Part shown: piece after piece, positions 42,665-53,250 of the stretch
Layout: every line of letters starts with the position of its first letter
Numbering within the stretch: position 1 is the stretch's first letter
Assembly (NCBI RefSeq): GCF_947491715.1
Contig: NZ_CANLKR010000001.1
Span: forward strand, 537,427 to 601,426
Reading direction: 5' to 3'
Length of the DNA stretch: 64,000 nucleotides
DNA from: an uncultured Shewanella sp.
GTDB taxonomy: Bacteria; Pseudomonadota; Gammaproteobacteria; Enterobacterales; Shewanellaceae
Notes under the pieces: model-generated
Database searches by the model: none
Told to the model about the DNA's origin: nothing
What the model saw: only the letters and a program-made list of their open reading frames with translations
Position numbers and translations under genes: made by a program

Positions 42665-43543
42665 ATGAAATCAGTAAAAGTGGCATTTGTGGGTTTAGGC
42701 GTGATGGGTTTTCCAATGGCTGGCCATCTTCACAAGGCTGGATATTCAACCACAGTGTTTAATCGCAATAGTGACAAAGCAAGTAACTGGACTCAAGAGT
42801 ATCAAGGAATGAGTGCGAATACGCCCAAAGCGGCGGCGATGGACGCCGACATTGTATTTGTGTGCGTGGGGAACGATGATGATGTTAGAAGTGTGGTTTA
42901 CGGTGAAAATGGCATTGCTGCGGGGATGAAGTCTGATGCGATTTTAGTGGATCATACCACCACCTCGGCGACATTGGCGGTAGAACTCAGTGAGTATTGT
43001 CAACGCCAAGGTGTGCATTTTATTGATGCGCCAGTGTCAGGCGGTCAAATGGGGGCTGAAAAGGGTGCTTTAACCATTATGTGTGGTGGTGAGCCCAGAA
43101 TTTTTGAACGGGTGCAGTCCGTCATGGATGTGTATGCGAAACAAAGCACCTTGTTAGGGGAAAACGGGCAAGGCCAGCGCTGTAAAATGGTGAATCAAAT
43201 TTGCATTTCAGGGGTGCTGCGTGGATTGAGTGAAGCATTAACTTTAGCCGAAAAAGCGAATTTGGATATTGAAGATGTGGTTAATACTCTAAAGCATGGC
43301 GCAGCGGGTTCTTGGCAAATGGAAAATCGGGCCGTGACGATGGCTCAGGATAAATTTGACTTTGGTTTTGCCATTGATTGGATGATAAAAGATTTAGGTA
43401 TTTGCTTAGATGAGGCAAAGCAACATGGCTTAACACTGCCGCTTACTCAGTCGGTCAATGATGATTATCAAGCCTTGTCTGAGCAAGGATTAGGCCGTAT
43501 GGATACCTCTGTACTTATTAAGGCGTTATCTTTGGAAAAATAG
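42665..43543 (+). CDS. Beta-hydroxyacid dehydrogenase (3-hydroxyisobutyrate dehydrogenase-like)
   Basis: The 292-residue NAD(P)-dependent oxidoreductase starts with GLGVMGFPMAGHLHKAGY (Rossmann motif). It has the family signature DAPVSGGQMGAEKGALTIMCGG and a catalytic Lys in KMVNQI. Substrates in the family include 3-hydroxyisobutyrate, tartronate semialdehyde and related beta-hydroxyacids; which one applies here is not clear. AGAGGCAGG precedes ATG 42665. The MocR gene is divergent. Confidence 0.88.
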   Translation: MKSVKVAFVGLGVMGFPMAGHLHKAGYSTTVFNRNSDKASNWTQEYQGMSANTPKAAAMDADIVFVCVGNDDDVRSVVYGENGIAAGMKSDAILVDHTTTSATLAVELSEYCQRQGVHFIDAPVSGGQMGAEKGALTIMCGGEPRIFERVQSVMDVYAKQSTLLGENGQGQRCKMVNQICISGVLRGLSEALTLAEKANLDIEDVVNTLKHGAAGSWQMENRAVTMAQDKFDFGFAIDWMIKDLGICLDEAKQHGLTLPLTQSVNDDYQALSEQGLGRMDTSVLIKALSLEK

Positions 43544-43638
43544 CCTAAATTCGGCGTTAATTGTCTCGCTTATCGAGAGGTTGCCATCATAAACAGGCGC
43601 TACATTGCGGCTGTTTATGACGCTTTAATGACTGCGTT

Positions 43639-43904
43639 TATACCCAAACCACTTGAAGATGCAGGATTCAGCTGGAATTAAAACATTTTAGGCAAGGCAT
43701 TGAGTTTCTGGCTTAGTCATTCTAAGTTGATACTCAATAACGCAGTATAAAAGTGTTTTAAACCAGCCCGTTGGGAGTCCGTAAAAACGCTAACTTCTGC
43801 GTTGCATGATCTCACAAGGCAATAAGCATTCTTTCACTAATGCGCCTTGAATTAAGCCCTTTTACGGGCTCTGAAAACATGCACTTTCAAGTGATTTGGG
43901 TATA
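43639..43904. mobile_element. MITE with ~24-bp terminal inverted repeats
   Basis: The left end TATACCCAAACCACTTGAAG (43639) and the right end, read inverted from 43904, TATACCCAAATCACTTGAAA match at about 20 of 24 positions. The 266-bp element has no coding capacity. It overlaps the last 18 bp of the CstA-family gene, including its stop codon at 43887-43889. Sequence motif and size fit a non-autonomous element. Confidence 0.75.
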
Positions 43905-45350
43905 TTTCTTTATGGGCGCTTCAATGCCAGTTTCTGCAATAGTGTTTTTCTTATTCTTTGTGATGATAAGTAGCATTATCCCTACACTGATTATCATGCC
44001 TGTGAGAGTGGATACTGTCATAGGAAGCCCTGCACCTAATGTGTCTGAATTGAGTAAAAAGCTAATTACCACAGTTGTCATGAATAAGGCAGGAAGAGTG
44101 GCTATCCAATGAAATTTTTGATGACGCAATAAATAAGCCGAGCTTGTCCAAAGCATAATAACGGCAGTTGCTTGATTAGCGACGCCGAAGTAGCGCCAAA
44201 GGACGGCGAAATCCACTTGCGTTAGAATGCCACCCATAATGAACAAGGGGATAGCGAACAGTAATCGTTTGGGCAGTGTTTTTTGTGGTGTATTAAACAT
44301 TTCAGAAAGGATGAGTCTTGCTGAGCGAAAGGCGGTATCACCTGAGGTAATGGGGAGAATAATGACCCCTAAAATAGCCAAGCCACCGCCAAGAGTGCCT
44401 AATAAAACGTGAGAGGCATCATAAACAAGGTTGGCTGGGTTGCTCTGCATGGCAATATTGAGGCCGCTTACACCGCCATAAAAAGATAACGCAATGGCGC
44501 ACCAAATCAAGGCTATGATCCCCTCGCCAATCATGGCGCCAAAAAATACGAATCGGCCATTGGCCTCGTTTTCAACGCAGCGTGCCATAAGGGGGGATTG
44601 TGTGGCATGAAAGCCTGAAACTGCACCGCAAGCTATGGTGATAAACAGCGCTGGCCATAAAGGCATGTCATTGGGGTTTAAGTTACTAAACACATCGCTG
44701 ATACTGTAGTTTGCCAACAATTGATGCTCATTTGACATGATCAAGGCAATGGTGAGCCCAGCAGACATAAATAATAGCAATGCGCCAAAAAAGGGATAAA
44801 GTTTACCAATAATTTTATCGATAGGTACTAAGGTTGCGAGCAGATAATAACTAAAGATAATGATAACAAAGAGGCTCATGTGCCATCCTGTTAATTTACT
44901 GAGTAGCCCAGCAGGAGCAGAAATAAAGACCACTCCGACTAATAACAGCAGTACAATGGCAAAAAGGTTTGTAAAGTGTTTGGCTGGCTTGCCTAAGTAT
45001 TTTCCAGCTAAATTGGGAATGGATTGCCCTTGATTGCGAATGGATAGCATACCCGAAAAATAATCATGTACGGCGCCGGCAAAAATACAGCCTAGCACAA
45101 TCCAGAGCATAGCGGCAGGCCCATAAAGTGCACCTAATATGGGACCAAAAATGGGGCCAACACCTGCAATATTGAGTAGTTGTATTAAATAGGCTTTACT
45201 TTTGGATATCGGGATAAAATCCACCCCGTCATTGTGTTTATAGGCAGGAGTTTGGCTGTGTTTATTAATGCCAAATATTTTTTCAACAAACGTGCCATAA
45301 ATGACATAGCCGCCGATCAGTAATCCGACGCAGAGTAGGAACCACAGCAT
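43887..45350 (-). CDS. CstA-family carbon starvation/peptide-pyruvate permease (short form)
   Basis: A 487-residue inner-membrane protein with about 13 helices. It keeps the family signature NIAGVGPIFGPILGALYGPAAM and HDYFSGMLSIRNQG. E. coli CstA has about 700 residues; this is the short class. The final codons (KKYTQIT and the TGA) lie inside the terminal repeat of a MITE, so the original C-terminus has been replaced or extended. GAGGG precedes ATG 45350. Transport of pyruvate or peptides is known for the family; the substrate here is open. Confidence 0.88.
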   Translation of the reverse strand: MLWFLLCVGLLIGGYVIYGTFVEKIFGINKHSQTPAYKHNDGVDFIPISKSKAYLIQLLNIAGVGPIFGPILGALYGPAAMLWIVLGCIFAGAVHDYFSGMLSIRNQGQSIPNLAGKYLGKPAKHFTNLFAIVLLLLVGVVFISAPAGLLSKLTGWHMSLFVIIIFSYYLLATLVPIDKIIGKLYPFFGALLLFMSAGLTIALIMSNEHQLLANYSISDVFSNLNPNDMPLWPALFITIACGAVSGFHATQSPLMARCVENEANGRFVFFGAMIGEGIIALIWCAIALSFYGGVSGLNIAMQSNPANLVYDASHVLLGTLGGGLAILGVIILPITSGDTAFRSARLILSEMFNTPQKTLPKRLLFAIPLFIMGGILTQVDFAVLWRYFGVANQATAVIMLWTSSAYLLRHQKFHWIATLPALFMTTVVISFLLNSDTLGAGLPMTVSTLTGMIISVGIMLLIITKNKKNTIAETGIEAPIKKYTQIT

Positions 45351-45586
45351 ATTTTTTCCCTCAAGATAAAAAGAATTTTTAGTTTATTATTTTATTACTG
45401 ATTGTTTGTCAGTTGCTTATGTTAAATCTTGCTATTGCCTTATTTTGAGCAAAGGTAACGATACAAAGTGCATAATAAAAAGGCAATAGCTGAGCAAATA
45501 AACATCGATGGGGGCGTTCGAACTGAGTTGGTGATAGCCTGTTTTATGAACTATAACTGAATGTATCATTCGTTGTTGAGAAATAA

Positions 45587-47122
45587 ATGATGCGATGTTT
45601 TCCCCTCTCGAATAGTTATCGGTATTTTTTTTGGTTTCTCTTCCTAGGGTTATGGCAACCTCTGTTTGTTAAGGCCGCTTGTGATCCACAATCGTTAGTG
45701 AAAATGCCTCAAGATGTTTTAGTGTGTTACATGCAAAAAACAGAAAATGTGACAAGTCCCCAATGGCAATTACAATCCCAAACTCAATCTGATAATGTGC
45801 GAGTATATGAATACCTGCTTAATAGTGTATTTTGGCCGCCTAAAAATATCAGCTTGTGGGGAACAAGTTGGCAGCATCAACTCACTGTGTATTTGCCCAC
45901 ATCGCTGAATAAAAGTAGGCCCCATCAAGGGTTATTGATAATTAATGGGGGGATTGATCGCCCTTTAGAGAGTAGCCCTTTAGATAATCAGATTGTGAGT
46001 CAAAGCCAAAACATGGATGCATTGGCAATCGCAAAAGCGACGAATGCCTATGTGATTGAAGTTAATTTCTCGCCTAATCAATATCTTACTTTTAAAGACG
46101 GTATTGAGCGCAAGGAAGATGATCTTGTGGCTTATACTTGGAGTCGTTATTTGGACGCGCCGTCTCAAGCTTACTGGTCCGCTCATTTACCCATGGCAAA
46201 AGCCGCTGTGAAGTCAATGGATGCAGTGCAAGCAATAGCAAAAGAGCAGGGCTGGACGGTACCAACGGATTTTGTGATTTCAGGAGCCAGTAAACGAGGT
46301 TGGGCAGCTTGGCTGGTGGCATTAGCGGATAAGCGCGTCAATGGGATCATCCCTATTGTGATTGATATACTCGATACTAAAGCCAATCTTGAGCATATTT
46401 ACCAGAGTTTTAAGGGCTGGCCACCGGCTTTTAAAGACTATATTGCACAAGGGATCCCCAATCGAATCGACTCGGCCGCCTTTAGTAAGTTGATGCAAAT
46501 TGAAGATCCACTGACTTATGCTGATAATCCACAATACCAAGCACGTTTAAACATACCAAAATACATTATTAGTGCAGCCGGTGATGATTTTTTTGCCGCT
46601 GACTCGTTAGCACTTTATTTAAACAAACTGCCAGGCGTGAATACATTGAGAGTCATGCCTAACCAAAGTCATTACATTGATATGAGTTTGGTCACGCAAG
46701 CGGTGATAAATTATTATGGTGAATTTATTCAAAAACGAGCAGCGCCCATATTGAACTGGACATTGAATAAACAAGGCCGTCTTGCATCGGTCAATACCCA
46801 CAAGCCCCCTCAATCGGCCCGTTTATGGCAAGCCTTTAACCCTAAATTGAGAGACTTTAGAATAAATGCTGGGATCGTGTTTACATCAAGCAGCTTATCG
46901 GGAGAGTGTGATGAAAAAGGCTGCCAATTTCCGATTGCGAATGTGACAGAGCCAAAGGGCTATTGGGCACGCTTTGTTGAAATGGGGTTTAACACATCAA
47001 CAGGCGATATCACGGTCACCACGCCTATCGTGGTCAGTGGTAAAGCTTGGGTGGTGGGGGAAGATTTAACCGAGTTGCTTAAAAATGCCAATAAAAATCT
47101 ACATACCGCTAACAAACAATAA
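45587..47122 (+). CDS. PqaA-like PhoPQ-regulated secreted protein
   Basis: The 511-residue protein has a signal peptide (about 1-32, ending KAA) and an alpha/beta-hydrolase-like fold: LLIINGGIDRP, the nucleophile elbow-like GASKRGWAAW, and late HYIDMS with a His. It belongs to the PhoPQ-activated pathogenicity-related family, which is linked to polymyxin and host-peptide response in Salmonella. The activity is unknown. It ends in a strong terminator. Confidence 0.85.
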   Translation: MMRCFPLSNSYRYFFWFLFLGLWQPLFVKAACDPQSLVKMPQDVLVCYMQKTENVTSPQWQLQSQTQSDNVRVYEYLLNSVFWPPKNISLWGTSWQHQLTVYLPTSLNKSRPHQGLLIINGGIDRPLESSPLDNQIVSQSQNMDALAIAKATNAYVIEVNFSPNQYLTFKDGIERKEDDLVAYTWSRYLDAPSQAYWSAHLPMAKAAVKSMDAVQAIAKEQGWTVPTDFVISGASKRGWAAWLVALADKRVNGIIPIVIDILDTKANLEHIYQSFKGWPPAFKDYIAQGIPNRIDSAAFSKLMQIEDPLTYADNPQYQARLNIPKYIISAAGDDFFAADSLALYLNKLPGVNTLRVMPNQSHYIDMSLVTQAVINYYGEFIQKRAAPILNWTLNKQGRLASVNTHKPPQSARLWQAFNPKLRDFRINAGIVFTSSSLSGECDEKGCQFPIANVTEPKGYWARFVEMGFNTSTGDITVTTPIVVSGKAWVVGEDLTELLKNANKNLHTANKQ

Positions 47123-47128
47123 GGCACA

Positions 47129-47153
47129 AAAAAGCGCCTTTTCGGCGCTTTTT
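47129..47153. terminator. Bidirectional terminator
   Basis: AAAAAGCGCC (47129-47138) pairs with GGCGCTTTTT (47144-47153) around a 5-nt loop, serving the convergent PqaA-like gene and suhB. Confidence 0.93.
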
Positions 47154-47179
47154 GAGCTGTCTGGGTATTGAATGAAAGC

Positions 47180-47983
47180 TTAACGCTTTAGTGCATCATT
47201 AAGTAAAGGGCGGAAGCTTTTTACCATGGTTGTTGTGGCTTTTGGTGAGCCAGCAATGATATTCCCTGAGCTTAAATAGTTGTGGTTACCGGTTAAGTCA
47301 GTCACAGTGCCGCCAGCTTCACGCACGATAAGATCGCCCGCAGCGATGTCCCACGGCTTAAGGCCAATTTCAAAGAAACCATCTAAACGGCCCGCACCTA
47401 AATAGGCTAAATCAAGGGCAGCAGAGCCTGCACGACGTAAGTCAGCACATTGGCTGAAGACATCTGCAAACATTTTCATGTAAGTTTCAGTATGCTGTTT
47501 GGCTTTGAAGGGGAAGCCCGTACCGATAATGGCAGCGTTGAAGTCTGTTGATTTGTTGACGCGAATACGGAAATCGTTAAGCTTAGCGCCTTTACCGCGA
47601 ACAGCAGAAAAAAGCTCGTCACGGATAGGATCGTAAATAACAGCGACTTCTGTTTTGCCTTTAAATTGCATGGCAATAGAAACGGCGAAATGAGGAATAC
47701 CGCGAACGAAGTTATTGGTGCCATCCAAAGGATCAATTATCCACACATAATCACTGTTTCCAACGCGGTTTTCACCTTTCTCTTCACCAATAATGGTGTG
47801 ATCTGGGTAAGCCTTGCGAATTTGATAAACTATGGTAGATTCAGCTTCCTTGTCCACATTAGTGACGTAGTCATTAATTCCTTTAGAGTTGACCTCAATA
47901 CGATCAAGCTCGGCAAAGGCGCGTACAATAGTTTGGCCGGCAGCGCGAGCGGCGCGCACAGCAATAGTTTGCATCGGAAGCAT
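47180..47983 (-). CDS. suhB: Inositol-1-monophosphatase / Nus-associated factor SuhB
   Basis: 267 residues, the usual length. Metal-site motifs are present: IIGEEKG, WIIDPLDGTNNFVRGIPHFAVSI, and WDIAAGDLIVREAGG. SuhB dephosphorylates inositol-1-phosphate and also joins the antitermination complex on rRNA transcripts. It lies divergent from trmJ, a conserved gamma-proteobacterial arrangement. Confidence 0.95.
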   Translation of the reverse strand: MLPMQTIAVRAARAAGQTIVRAFAELDRIEVNSKGINDYVTNVDKEAESTIVYQIRKAYPDHTIIGEEKGENRVGNSDYVWIIDPLDGTNNFVRGIPHFAVSIAMQFKGKTEVAVIYDPIRDELFSAVRGKGAKLNDFRIRVNKSTDFNAAIIGTGFPFKAKQHTETYMKMFADVFSQCADLRRAGSAALDLAYLGAGRLDGFFEIGLKPWDIAAGDLIVREAGGTVTDLTGNHNYLSSGNIIAGSPKATTTMVKSFRPLLNDALKR

Positions 47984-48141
47984 GGTTGCTATCCCCTGGA
48001 TGTTAAAGAACGGATACGAATAATCGGAGCCGGATTATACGTGATTTGTCGGTTATATCAAATATTGATTTAAGTATAAATTTTTTCAGTAGTGTGTGGT
48101 AACATTCTTATCAATCATCTTTTATAAAATTAAGTCGTTTA

Positions 48142-48927
48142 ATGCTAAGTAATATACGTGTTGTTCTCGTCGGAACTTCCCATCCGGGAAACATTGGTTC
48201 TACAGCCCGAGCAATGAAAACCATGGGGCTTTCTTCTTTATATCTTGCAGAGCTTAAAGTCGCGCCTGATGGGCATTCGGTGGCCTTAGCGGCGGGGGCG
48301 TCAGATATTCTTAAACATGCTGTAACCGTCGACTCTGTGGAAGAAGCGATTGCAGATTGTTCTATGGTGATAGCGACGAGTGCGCGTAGTCGAACGCTTG
48401 ATTGGCCTATGCTTGATCCACGTGAAGCAGGGGAGAAACTTGTTGGCTCAGCGGTGAATGGCCCTGTGGCGATTGTTTTTGGTCGTGAAAATAATGGCTT
48501 AACTAATGAAGAGTTGCAAAAATGCACTTATCATGTTGCGATCCCTGCTAATCCAGAATACACCTCATTAAATTTGGCGCAAGCGGTGCAAATTATTTGT
48601 TATGAAGCCCGCATGGCCTATCTAGAATCCACGAAGGTCGACTACCCTAAGGTTGAGGAAGTGTATCCTCTCGCCAAAGATCAAGAGAACTTTTTTACTC
48701 ATTTAGAAAATACCCTCTTATCAACGGGCTTTATTGTAAAAAACCATCCTGGCCAAGTGATGACTAAACTGCGTCGATTATTCAGTCGCGCGCGAATTGA
48801 GCGAGCAGAAATGAACATTTTACGTGGCATATTAACCTCTGTTGACAAAAAAGTGGTTGATAAAAAAGTGGTTGATAAAAAAGTGGTTGATAAAAAAGGG
48901 AGGGATATCCCCTCAAGCGATCAATAG
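48142..48927 (+). CDS. trmJ: tRNA (cytidine/uridine-2'-O-)-methyltransferase TrmJ, C-terminus with tandem repeats
   Basis: The SPOUT domain begins [27 protein letters not shown] and closes with [22 protein letters not shown], the knot motif. TrmJ methylates position 32 of tRNAs. After the conserved C-terminus ([20 protein letters not shown]) the protein carries four copies of VDKK[VG] encoded by 15-bp direct repeats, an addition not expected in the family. cysE follows in the same direction after 19 bp. Confidence 0.93.
   Translation: MLSNIRVVLVGTSHPGNIGSTARAMKTMGLSSLYLAELKVAPDGHSVALAAGASDILKHAVTVDSVEEAIADCSMVIATSARSRTLDWPMLDPREAGEKLVGSAVNGPVAIVFGRENNGLTNEELQKCTYHVAIPANPEYTSLNLAQAVQIICYEARMAYLESTKVDYPKVEEVYPLAKDQENFFTHLENTLLSTGFIVKNHPGQVMTKLRRLFSRARIERAEMNILRGILTSVDKKVVDKKVVDKKVVDKKGRDIPSSDQ
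48841..48900 (+). repeat. Four 15-bp coding tandem repeats in trmJ
   Basis: GTTGATAAAAAAGTG units at 48841, 48856, 48871 and 48886 (the first has C for T, the last ends GGG). Near-identical DNA suggests recent slippage expansion, possibly helped by the A-runs. Confidence 0.95.
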
Positions 48928-48946
48928 ATAACAAGGAATCATCACC

Positions 48947-49762
48947 ATGTTTGCAAGGCTTAAAGATGATATTGCATCAATATATCACAGAGATCCTGCT
49001 GCAAAAGGTACCCTAGAAGTACTGCTCAATTATCCGGGCATGCAAGCGATTTGGATCCACCGTGTAAGCCATAAGCTTTGGTTAAAAAAATGGCGCTTAT
49101 TATCAAGAGGTTTGTCCACATTTTCCCGTTGGTTAACGGGGGTTGAAATTCACCCTGGTGCCACCATAGGAAAGCGCTTTTTTATCGATCATGGTATGGG
49201 CGTTGTCATTGGAGAAACCGCTGAAATTGGTGATGATTGTACTTTATATCATGGTGTAACATTGGGTGGGACTACCTGGCAGGCCGGAAAGCGTCACCCA
49301 ACTTTGGGCAACAATGTGGTGGTGGGGGCGGGCGCACAGATTTTAGGTCCGATCACTATGCATGATGGTGCCAGAGTGGGTTCGAATTCAGTGGTTGTCA
49401 AAGATGTGCCTTGTGATACGACTGTGGTGGGCATTCCGGGTCGAGTGGTGACGACGCCTTCTGCGCAATCTAAAGAAACCACCGAGCGCCGCCATGAAAT
49501 GGCGAAAAAGTATGGTTTTGATGCCTATGCTGTTTCACCTGATAATCCTGATCCTGTGGCTAATGCTATAGGTCAAATGCTCGATCATATGCACTTAATG
49601 GATTCAAAAGTGCAAGATCTGTGTCAAGTGGTACAAACCATGGGCGGCAGTGTGTGTACTGAGAAGTTACCGGATCTTGAAGTGGATGAGTTTAGTGATG
49701 CTGAATTAGCTGCAGCGCAAAAACGCGAGCGAGGGGTGGATGAATTTGACCCCATTATTTAA
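48947..49762 (+). CDS. cysE: Serine O-acetyltransferase CysE
   Basis: The 271-residue protein has the N-terminal helical domain and a left-handed beta-helix of hexapeptide repeats ([20 protein letters not shown] then [19 protein letters not shown]), with the catalytic His in the HGV context. It forms O-acetylserine for cysteine synthesis. The long acidic C-terminal tail is extended relative to E. coli. Its position next to iscR is a known pairing and links cysteine supply with iron-sulphur assembly. Confidence 0.94.
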   Translation: MFARLKDDIASIYHRDPAAKGTLEVLLNYPGMQAIWIHRVSHKLWLKKWRLLSRGLSTFSRWLTGVEIHPGATIGKRFFIDHGMGVVIGETAEIGDDCTLYHGVTLGGTTWQAGKRHPTLGNNVVVGAGAQILGPITMHDGARVGSNSVVVKDVPCDTTVVGIPGRVVTTPSAQSKETTERRHEMAKKYGFDAYAVSPDNPDPVANAIGQMLDHMHLMDSKVQDLCQVVQTMGGSVCTEKLPDLEVDEFSDAELAAAQKRERGVDEFDPII

Positions 49763-49918
49763 TGAGATGGTCCCCTTTGTTTATGAAGAAGTGAATAAGG
49801 ACATTTGAGATAAATAATAGTGCGATTTTCATTGAATATTACTCGATAAAAAGGTTAAATACCGAGCTTAAAAAAGCGCGATCTTCGATAGTTTATTAAA
49901 GCAAAGTTAACATCGCGA

Positions 49919-49968
49919 ATACTTGAGTAAATTACTGGGTTTTATACTTGACTAATTTACTCAGGTAT
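49919..49968. promoter_or_regulatory. Two back-to-back IscR type-1 sites upstream of iscR
   Basis: The 25-mer beginning ATACTTGACTAATTTACTCA (49944-49968) matches the type-1 IscR consensus (ATASYYGACTRWWWYAGTCRRSTAT) with a single mismatch. The adjacent 25-mer at 49919-49943 (beginning ATACTTGAGTAAATTACTGG) is a weaker match. They lie 50-100 bp before iscR, so [2Fe-2S]-IscR autorepression is expected. Confidence 0.88.
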
Positions 49969-50018
49969 GTTGAAATTAAACTATGCTTTTTTAGGCGTTT
50001 TCAGGAGCCGAAGTCGAC

Positions 50019-50480
50019 ATGAAACTTACATCGAAAGGTCGGTATGCAGTGACTGCAATGTTAGATGTTGCTATGCATTCTACGGCTGGGCCAGTACCAC
50101 TGGCTGACATTTCAGAGCGTCAAGGGATATCATTGTCCTATCTAGAGCAACTCTTTGCTAAATTGAGAAAAAATGACTTAGTTTCCAGTGTTCGTGGGCC
50201 AGGCGGTGGATACCGTTTAGGCATGAATGCTTGTGACATATCTGTGGGTATGGTGGTACGCGCCGTCGATGAATCCGTGGATGCGACCCGTTGTCAAGGA
50301 CAAGGCAATTGCCAAGGTGGAAGTCGTTGTTTAACACATTCACTTTGGGGCGATTTAAGCGATCAAATTTCAGACTTTCTAAATGGTATCAGTCTAGCGG
50401 GTTTGATGCGTAAACGAGATGTGCAGTTTATTTCTGTTCAGCAAGACAAGTTACAACAGGAGCAAAGGTTGGGTACTTAA
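50019..50480 (+). CDS. iscR: Iron-sulphur cluster regulator IscR
   Basis: Rrf2-family regulator of 153 residues. HTH at [20 protein letters not shown]. The [2Fe-2S] ligands appear as three Cys with the C-x5-C-x5-C spacing ([13 protein letters not shown]) plus the following His. It represses its own operon when holo. First gene of the isc operon. Confidence 0.97.
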   Translation: MKLTSKGRYAVTAMLDVAMHSTAGPVPLADISERQGISLSYLEQLFAKLRKNDLVSSVRGPGGGYRLGMNACDISVGMVVRAVDESVDATRCQGQGNCQGGSRCLTHSLWGDLSDQISDFLNGISLAGLMRKRDVQFISVQQDKLQQEQRLGT

Positions 50481-50566
50481 TCCTCTTTTGCGATGATTAT
50501 AAAAATAAATTTTTGTACGTTGTGAGTAGCCTGTAAATAGACGGGTTACAAAGTACGGAGTGTGAG

Positions 50567-51781
50567 ATGAAATTACCTATCTACTTAGACTATGCTGCGA
50601 CAACACCGGTTGATCCCCGTGTAGCAGAAAAAATGATGCAATGCATGACGATGGATGGCATTTTTGGCAATCCTGCGTCACGTTCTCATCGTTATGGTTG
50701 GCAAGCCGAAGAAGCGGTGGATATTGCGCGTAACCAAGTTGCTGAACTGATCAATGCCGATCCCCGTGAAATTGTTTTTACGTCTGGGGCGACAGAATCT
50801 GATAATTTAGCCATCAAAGGTGTGGCGCATTTTTATCAGAAAAAAGGTAAACATATCATCACCAGTAAGACTGAGCACAAAGCAGTACTTGATACGTGCC
50901 GTCAGCTTGAACGTGAAGGATATGAAGTCACTTATTTACAGCCTGAAGATAATGGATTAATTCCCTTAGCCATGCTTGAAGAAGCCATGCGTGATGACAC
51001 GATTTTGGTGAGTATCATGCACGTGAATAATGAAATTGGCGTTATTCAGGATATTGATGCCATTGGCGAGTTGTGCCGTTCACGTAAAATTATTTTTCAT
51101 GTTGATGCGGCGCAAAGTGTTGGTAAGTTAGTGGTTGATGTACAAAAAACCAAAGTTGACCTGTTATCGATTTCTGCCCATAAAATGTATGGCCCTAAAG
51201 GGATTGGCGCATTATACGTGAGTCGTAAACCGCGTATTCGCCTTGAAGCAACCATGCATGGTGGTGGTCATGAGCGTGGTATGCGCAGTGGTACACTGGC
51301 GACCCATCAAATTGTAGGAATGGGTGAGGCGGCGGCCATCGCCAAAGCAGATATGGACACTGATAATGCCCGTATTTTACGCCTACGTGATAAATTATGG
51401 AACGGCATTAAGCACATCGAAGAGACCTATATCAATGGTGATTTAGAGCACAGGTATTGCGGTAGTTTAAATGTGAGCTTTAACTTCGTTGAAGGTGAGT
51501 CATTGATGATGGCTTTAAAAGATTTAGCGGTTTCTTCCGGTTCTGCTTGTACCTCTGCGAGTTTAGAACCCAGTTATGTATTAAGAGCATTGGGCCTCAA
51601 TGATGAGATGGCGCATAGCTCTATTCGTTTCTCCATTGGCCGTTTTACTACCGATGAAGAAATTGAGCATGCAATAGAAACCATTACACAATCTATTGGT
51701 GTATTGCGAGAGATGTCTCCTTTGTGGGAGATGTTTAAAGATGGTATCGATTTGGATTCTGTCCAATGGGCACATCATTAA
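50567..51781 (+). CDS. iscS: Cysteine desulfurase IscS
   Basis: Full length (404 residues). PLP-binding Lys in [12 protein letters not shown] and the catalytic loop Cys in [15 protein letters not shown]. It provides sulphur to IscU and other acceptors. GGAG precedes ATG 50567. Confidence 0.97.
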   Translation: MKLPIYLDYAATTPVDPRVAEKMMQCMTMDGIFGNPASRSHRYGWQAEEAVDIARNQVAELINADPREIVFTSGATESDNLAIKGVAHFYQKKGKHIITSKTEHKAVLDTCRQLEREGYEVTYLQPEDNGLIPLAMLEEAMRDDTILVSIMHVNNEIGVIQDIDAIGELCRSRKIIFHVDAAQSVGKLVVDVQKTKVDLLSISAHKMYGPKGIGALYVSRKPRIRLEATMHGGGHERGMRSGTLATHQIVGMGEAAAIAKADMDTDNARILRLRDKLWNGIKHIEETYINGDLEHRYCGSLNVSFNFVEGESLMMALKDLAVSSGSACTSASLEPSYVLRALGLNDEMAHSSIRFSIGRFTTDEEIEHAIETITQSIGVLREMSPLWEMFKDGIDLDSVQWAHH

Positions 51782-51813
51782 TCGTTCACGAATAGATAAA
51801 TTGGAGAAGTACC

Positions 51814-52194
51814 ATGGCTTATAGCGAAAAAGTAATCGATCATTATGAAAATCCACGTAATGTGGGTTCATTTGACAAAAACGATCCTTCAGTAGTGACT
51901 GGAATGGTGGGCGCACCCGCTTGTGGTGATGTCATGAAGTTGCAATTGCGCATCAGTGACAGCGGTATTATTGAAGATGCCAAGTTTAAAACCTATGGTT
52001 GCGGCAGTGCCATTGCATCCAGTTCATTAGTGACGGAATGGGTAAAAGGTAAGTCTGTTGAGCAAGCATTAGCAATTAAAAATACGGATATTGCTGAAGA
52101 ATTGGCACTGCCTCCTGTCAAAATTCATTGCTCTATTTTGGCTGAAGATGCGATTAAAGCCGCATTAGATGAATATAAAACCAAAGAAAGCTAG
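51814..52194 (+). CDS. iscU: Iron-sulphur scaffold IscU
   Basis: 126 residues. The three conserved Cys are seen in GAPACGD, YGCGSA and KIHCSIL, with the preceding His. The LPPVK HscA-recognition motif is present. It is the scaffold on which clusters are assembled. Confidence 0.97.
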   Translation: MAYSEKVIDHYENPRNVGSFDKNDPSVVTGMVGAPACGDVMKLQLRISDSGIIEDAKFKTYGCGSAIASSSLVTEWVKGKSVEQALAIKNTDIAEELALPPVKIHCSILAEDAIKAALDEYKTKES

Positions 52195-52212
52195 TTAAGC
52201 GTTGGAGTTAAG

Positions 52213-52536
52213 ATGACAATGACGATTACGCCTGCGGCGGCGGAGCGGATCAAGAGCTTTTTAGCCAGTCGTGGTAAAGGCCTAGGTTTGCGGATCGGAT
52301 TGAAGACATCTGGCTGCTCAGGGATGGCCTACATCCTTGAGTTTGTTGATGACCTGAATGATGATGATGAACTTTATGCTATCGATGGGGTAAACATTAT
52401 TATCGATGCTAAAAGTTTGGTGTATCTTCAGGGCATTGAGTTGGATTTTGTAAAAGAAGGCTTAAACGAAGGTTTTGAATTTAATAATCCTAATGCAAAA
52501 GGCGAGTGTGGTTGCGGTGAGAGCTTTACCGTTTAA
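52213..52536 (+). CDS. iscA: Iron-sulphur carrier IscA
   Basis: 107 residues of A-type carrier. Conserved Cys in TSGCSGMAY and the C-terminal GECGCGES pair. ATG at 52213 or 52219 could be used. It is 18 bp from iscU and from hscB. Confidence 0.96.
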   Translation: MTMTITPAAAERIKSFLASRGKGLGLRIGLKTSGCSGMAYILEFVDDLNDDDELYAIDGVNIIIDAKSLVYLQGIELDFVKEGLNEGFEFNNPNAKGECGCGESFTV

Positions 52537-52554
52537 CTGTATCTCAGATAAACA

Positions 52555-53085
52555 ATGAATTATTTTGAATTATTTAGTTTTTCTCCTTCTTTTGATGTCG
52601 ATACCGCCTTACTTGCTCATCGCTATCGCGATTTGCAAAAGGCGGTTCATCCCGATAAGTTTGCGCATTCCACCGAACAAGATAAGCGTTTGGCTGTACA
52701 ACGTACTGCGCAAATAAATGATGGATTTCAAACCCTTAAAAACCCTGTGTTGCGAGCAGAGCACCTTCTTGCTTTAAAAGGGTTCACCTTGAGCCATGAA
52801 TCCACAACGGTAAAAGATACTGCTTTTTTAATACAACAAATGCAATGGCGTGAGTCATTAGAAGAGATTACGCATAGTAACGCACCTGATGATTTAATGA
52901 ATGAGCTTAATCAATCGTTTAGTGATTATTCGCAATCCATTACTGCAACATTGGCGGTTTTACTGGAAAGTGAGGTTCAATCAGATTGGGAACGCGCAGC
53001 TGATCATGTTCGCAAATTAAAATTCATGGTAAAATTGCAGGATGAATTGATTAAGGTTGAAGATGCCTTATTCGATAATGATTAG
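52555..53085 (+). CDS. hscB: Co-chaperone HscB
   Basis: 176 residues with an N-terminal J domain (HPDKF motif in [13 protein letters not shown]) and a C-terminal IscU-binding helical bundle ([11 protein letters not shown]). It delivers IscU to HscA. Confidence 0.95.
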   Translation: MNYFELFSFSPSFDVDTALLAHRYRDLQKAVHPDKFAHSTEQDKRLAVQRTAQINDGFQTLKNPVLRAEHLLALKGFTLSHESTTVKDTAFLIQQMQWRESLEEITHSNAPDDLMNELNQSFSDYSQSITATLAVLLESEVQSDWERAADHVRKLKFMVKLQDELIKVEDALFDND

Positions 53086-53250
53086 TTTTCATTTTAGTTA
53101 TTTAATAAGTTAGGTAGGTGAACGTCGGTCCTCATATTGTCTTGCTAATGTGCCATATTGTATTTTGATTTATATACTGAATATGGCATTGATAATCAGT
53201 AAGCATTCGCTAACCGAGCGGTGTCACTTACCTCATCAAGTTGGACAAAT

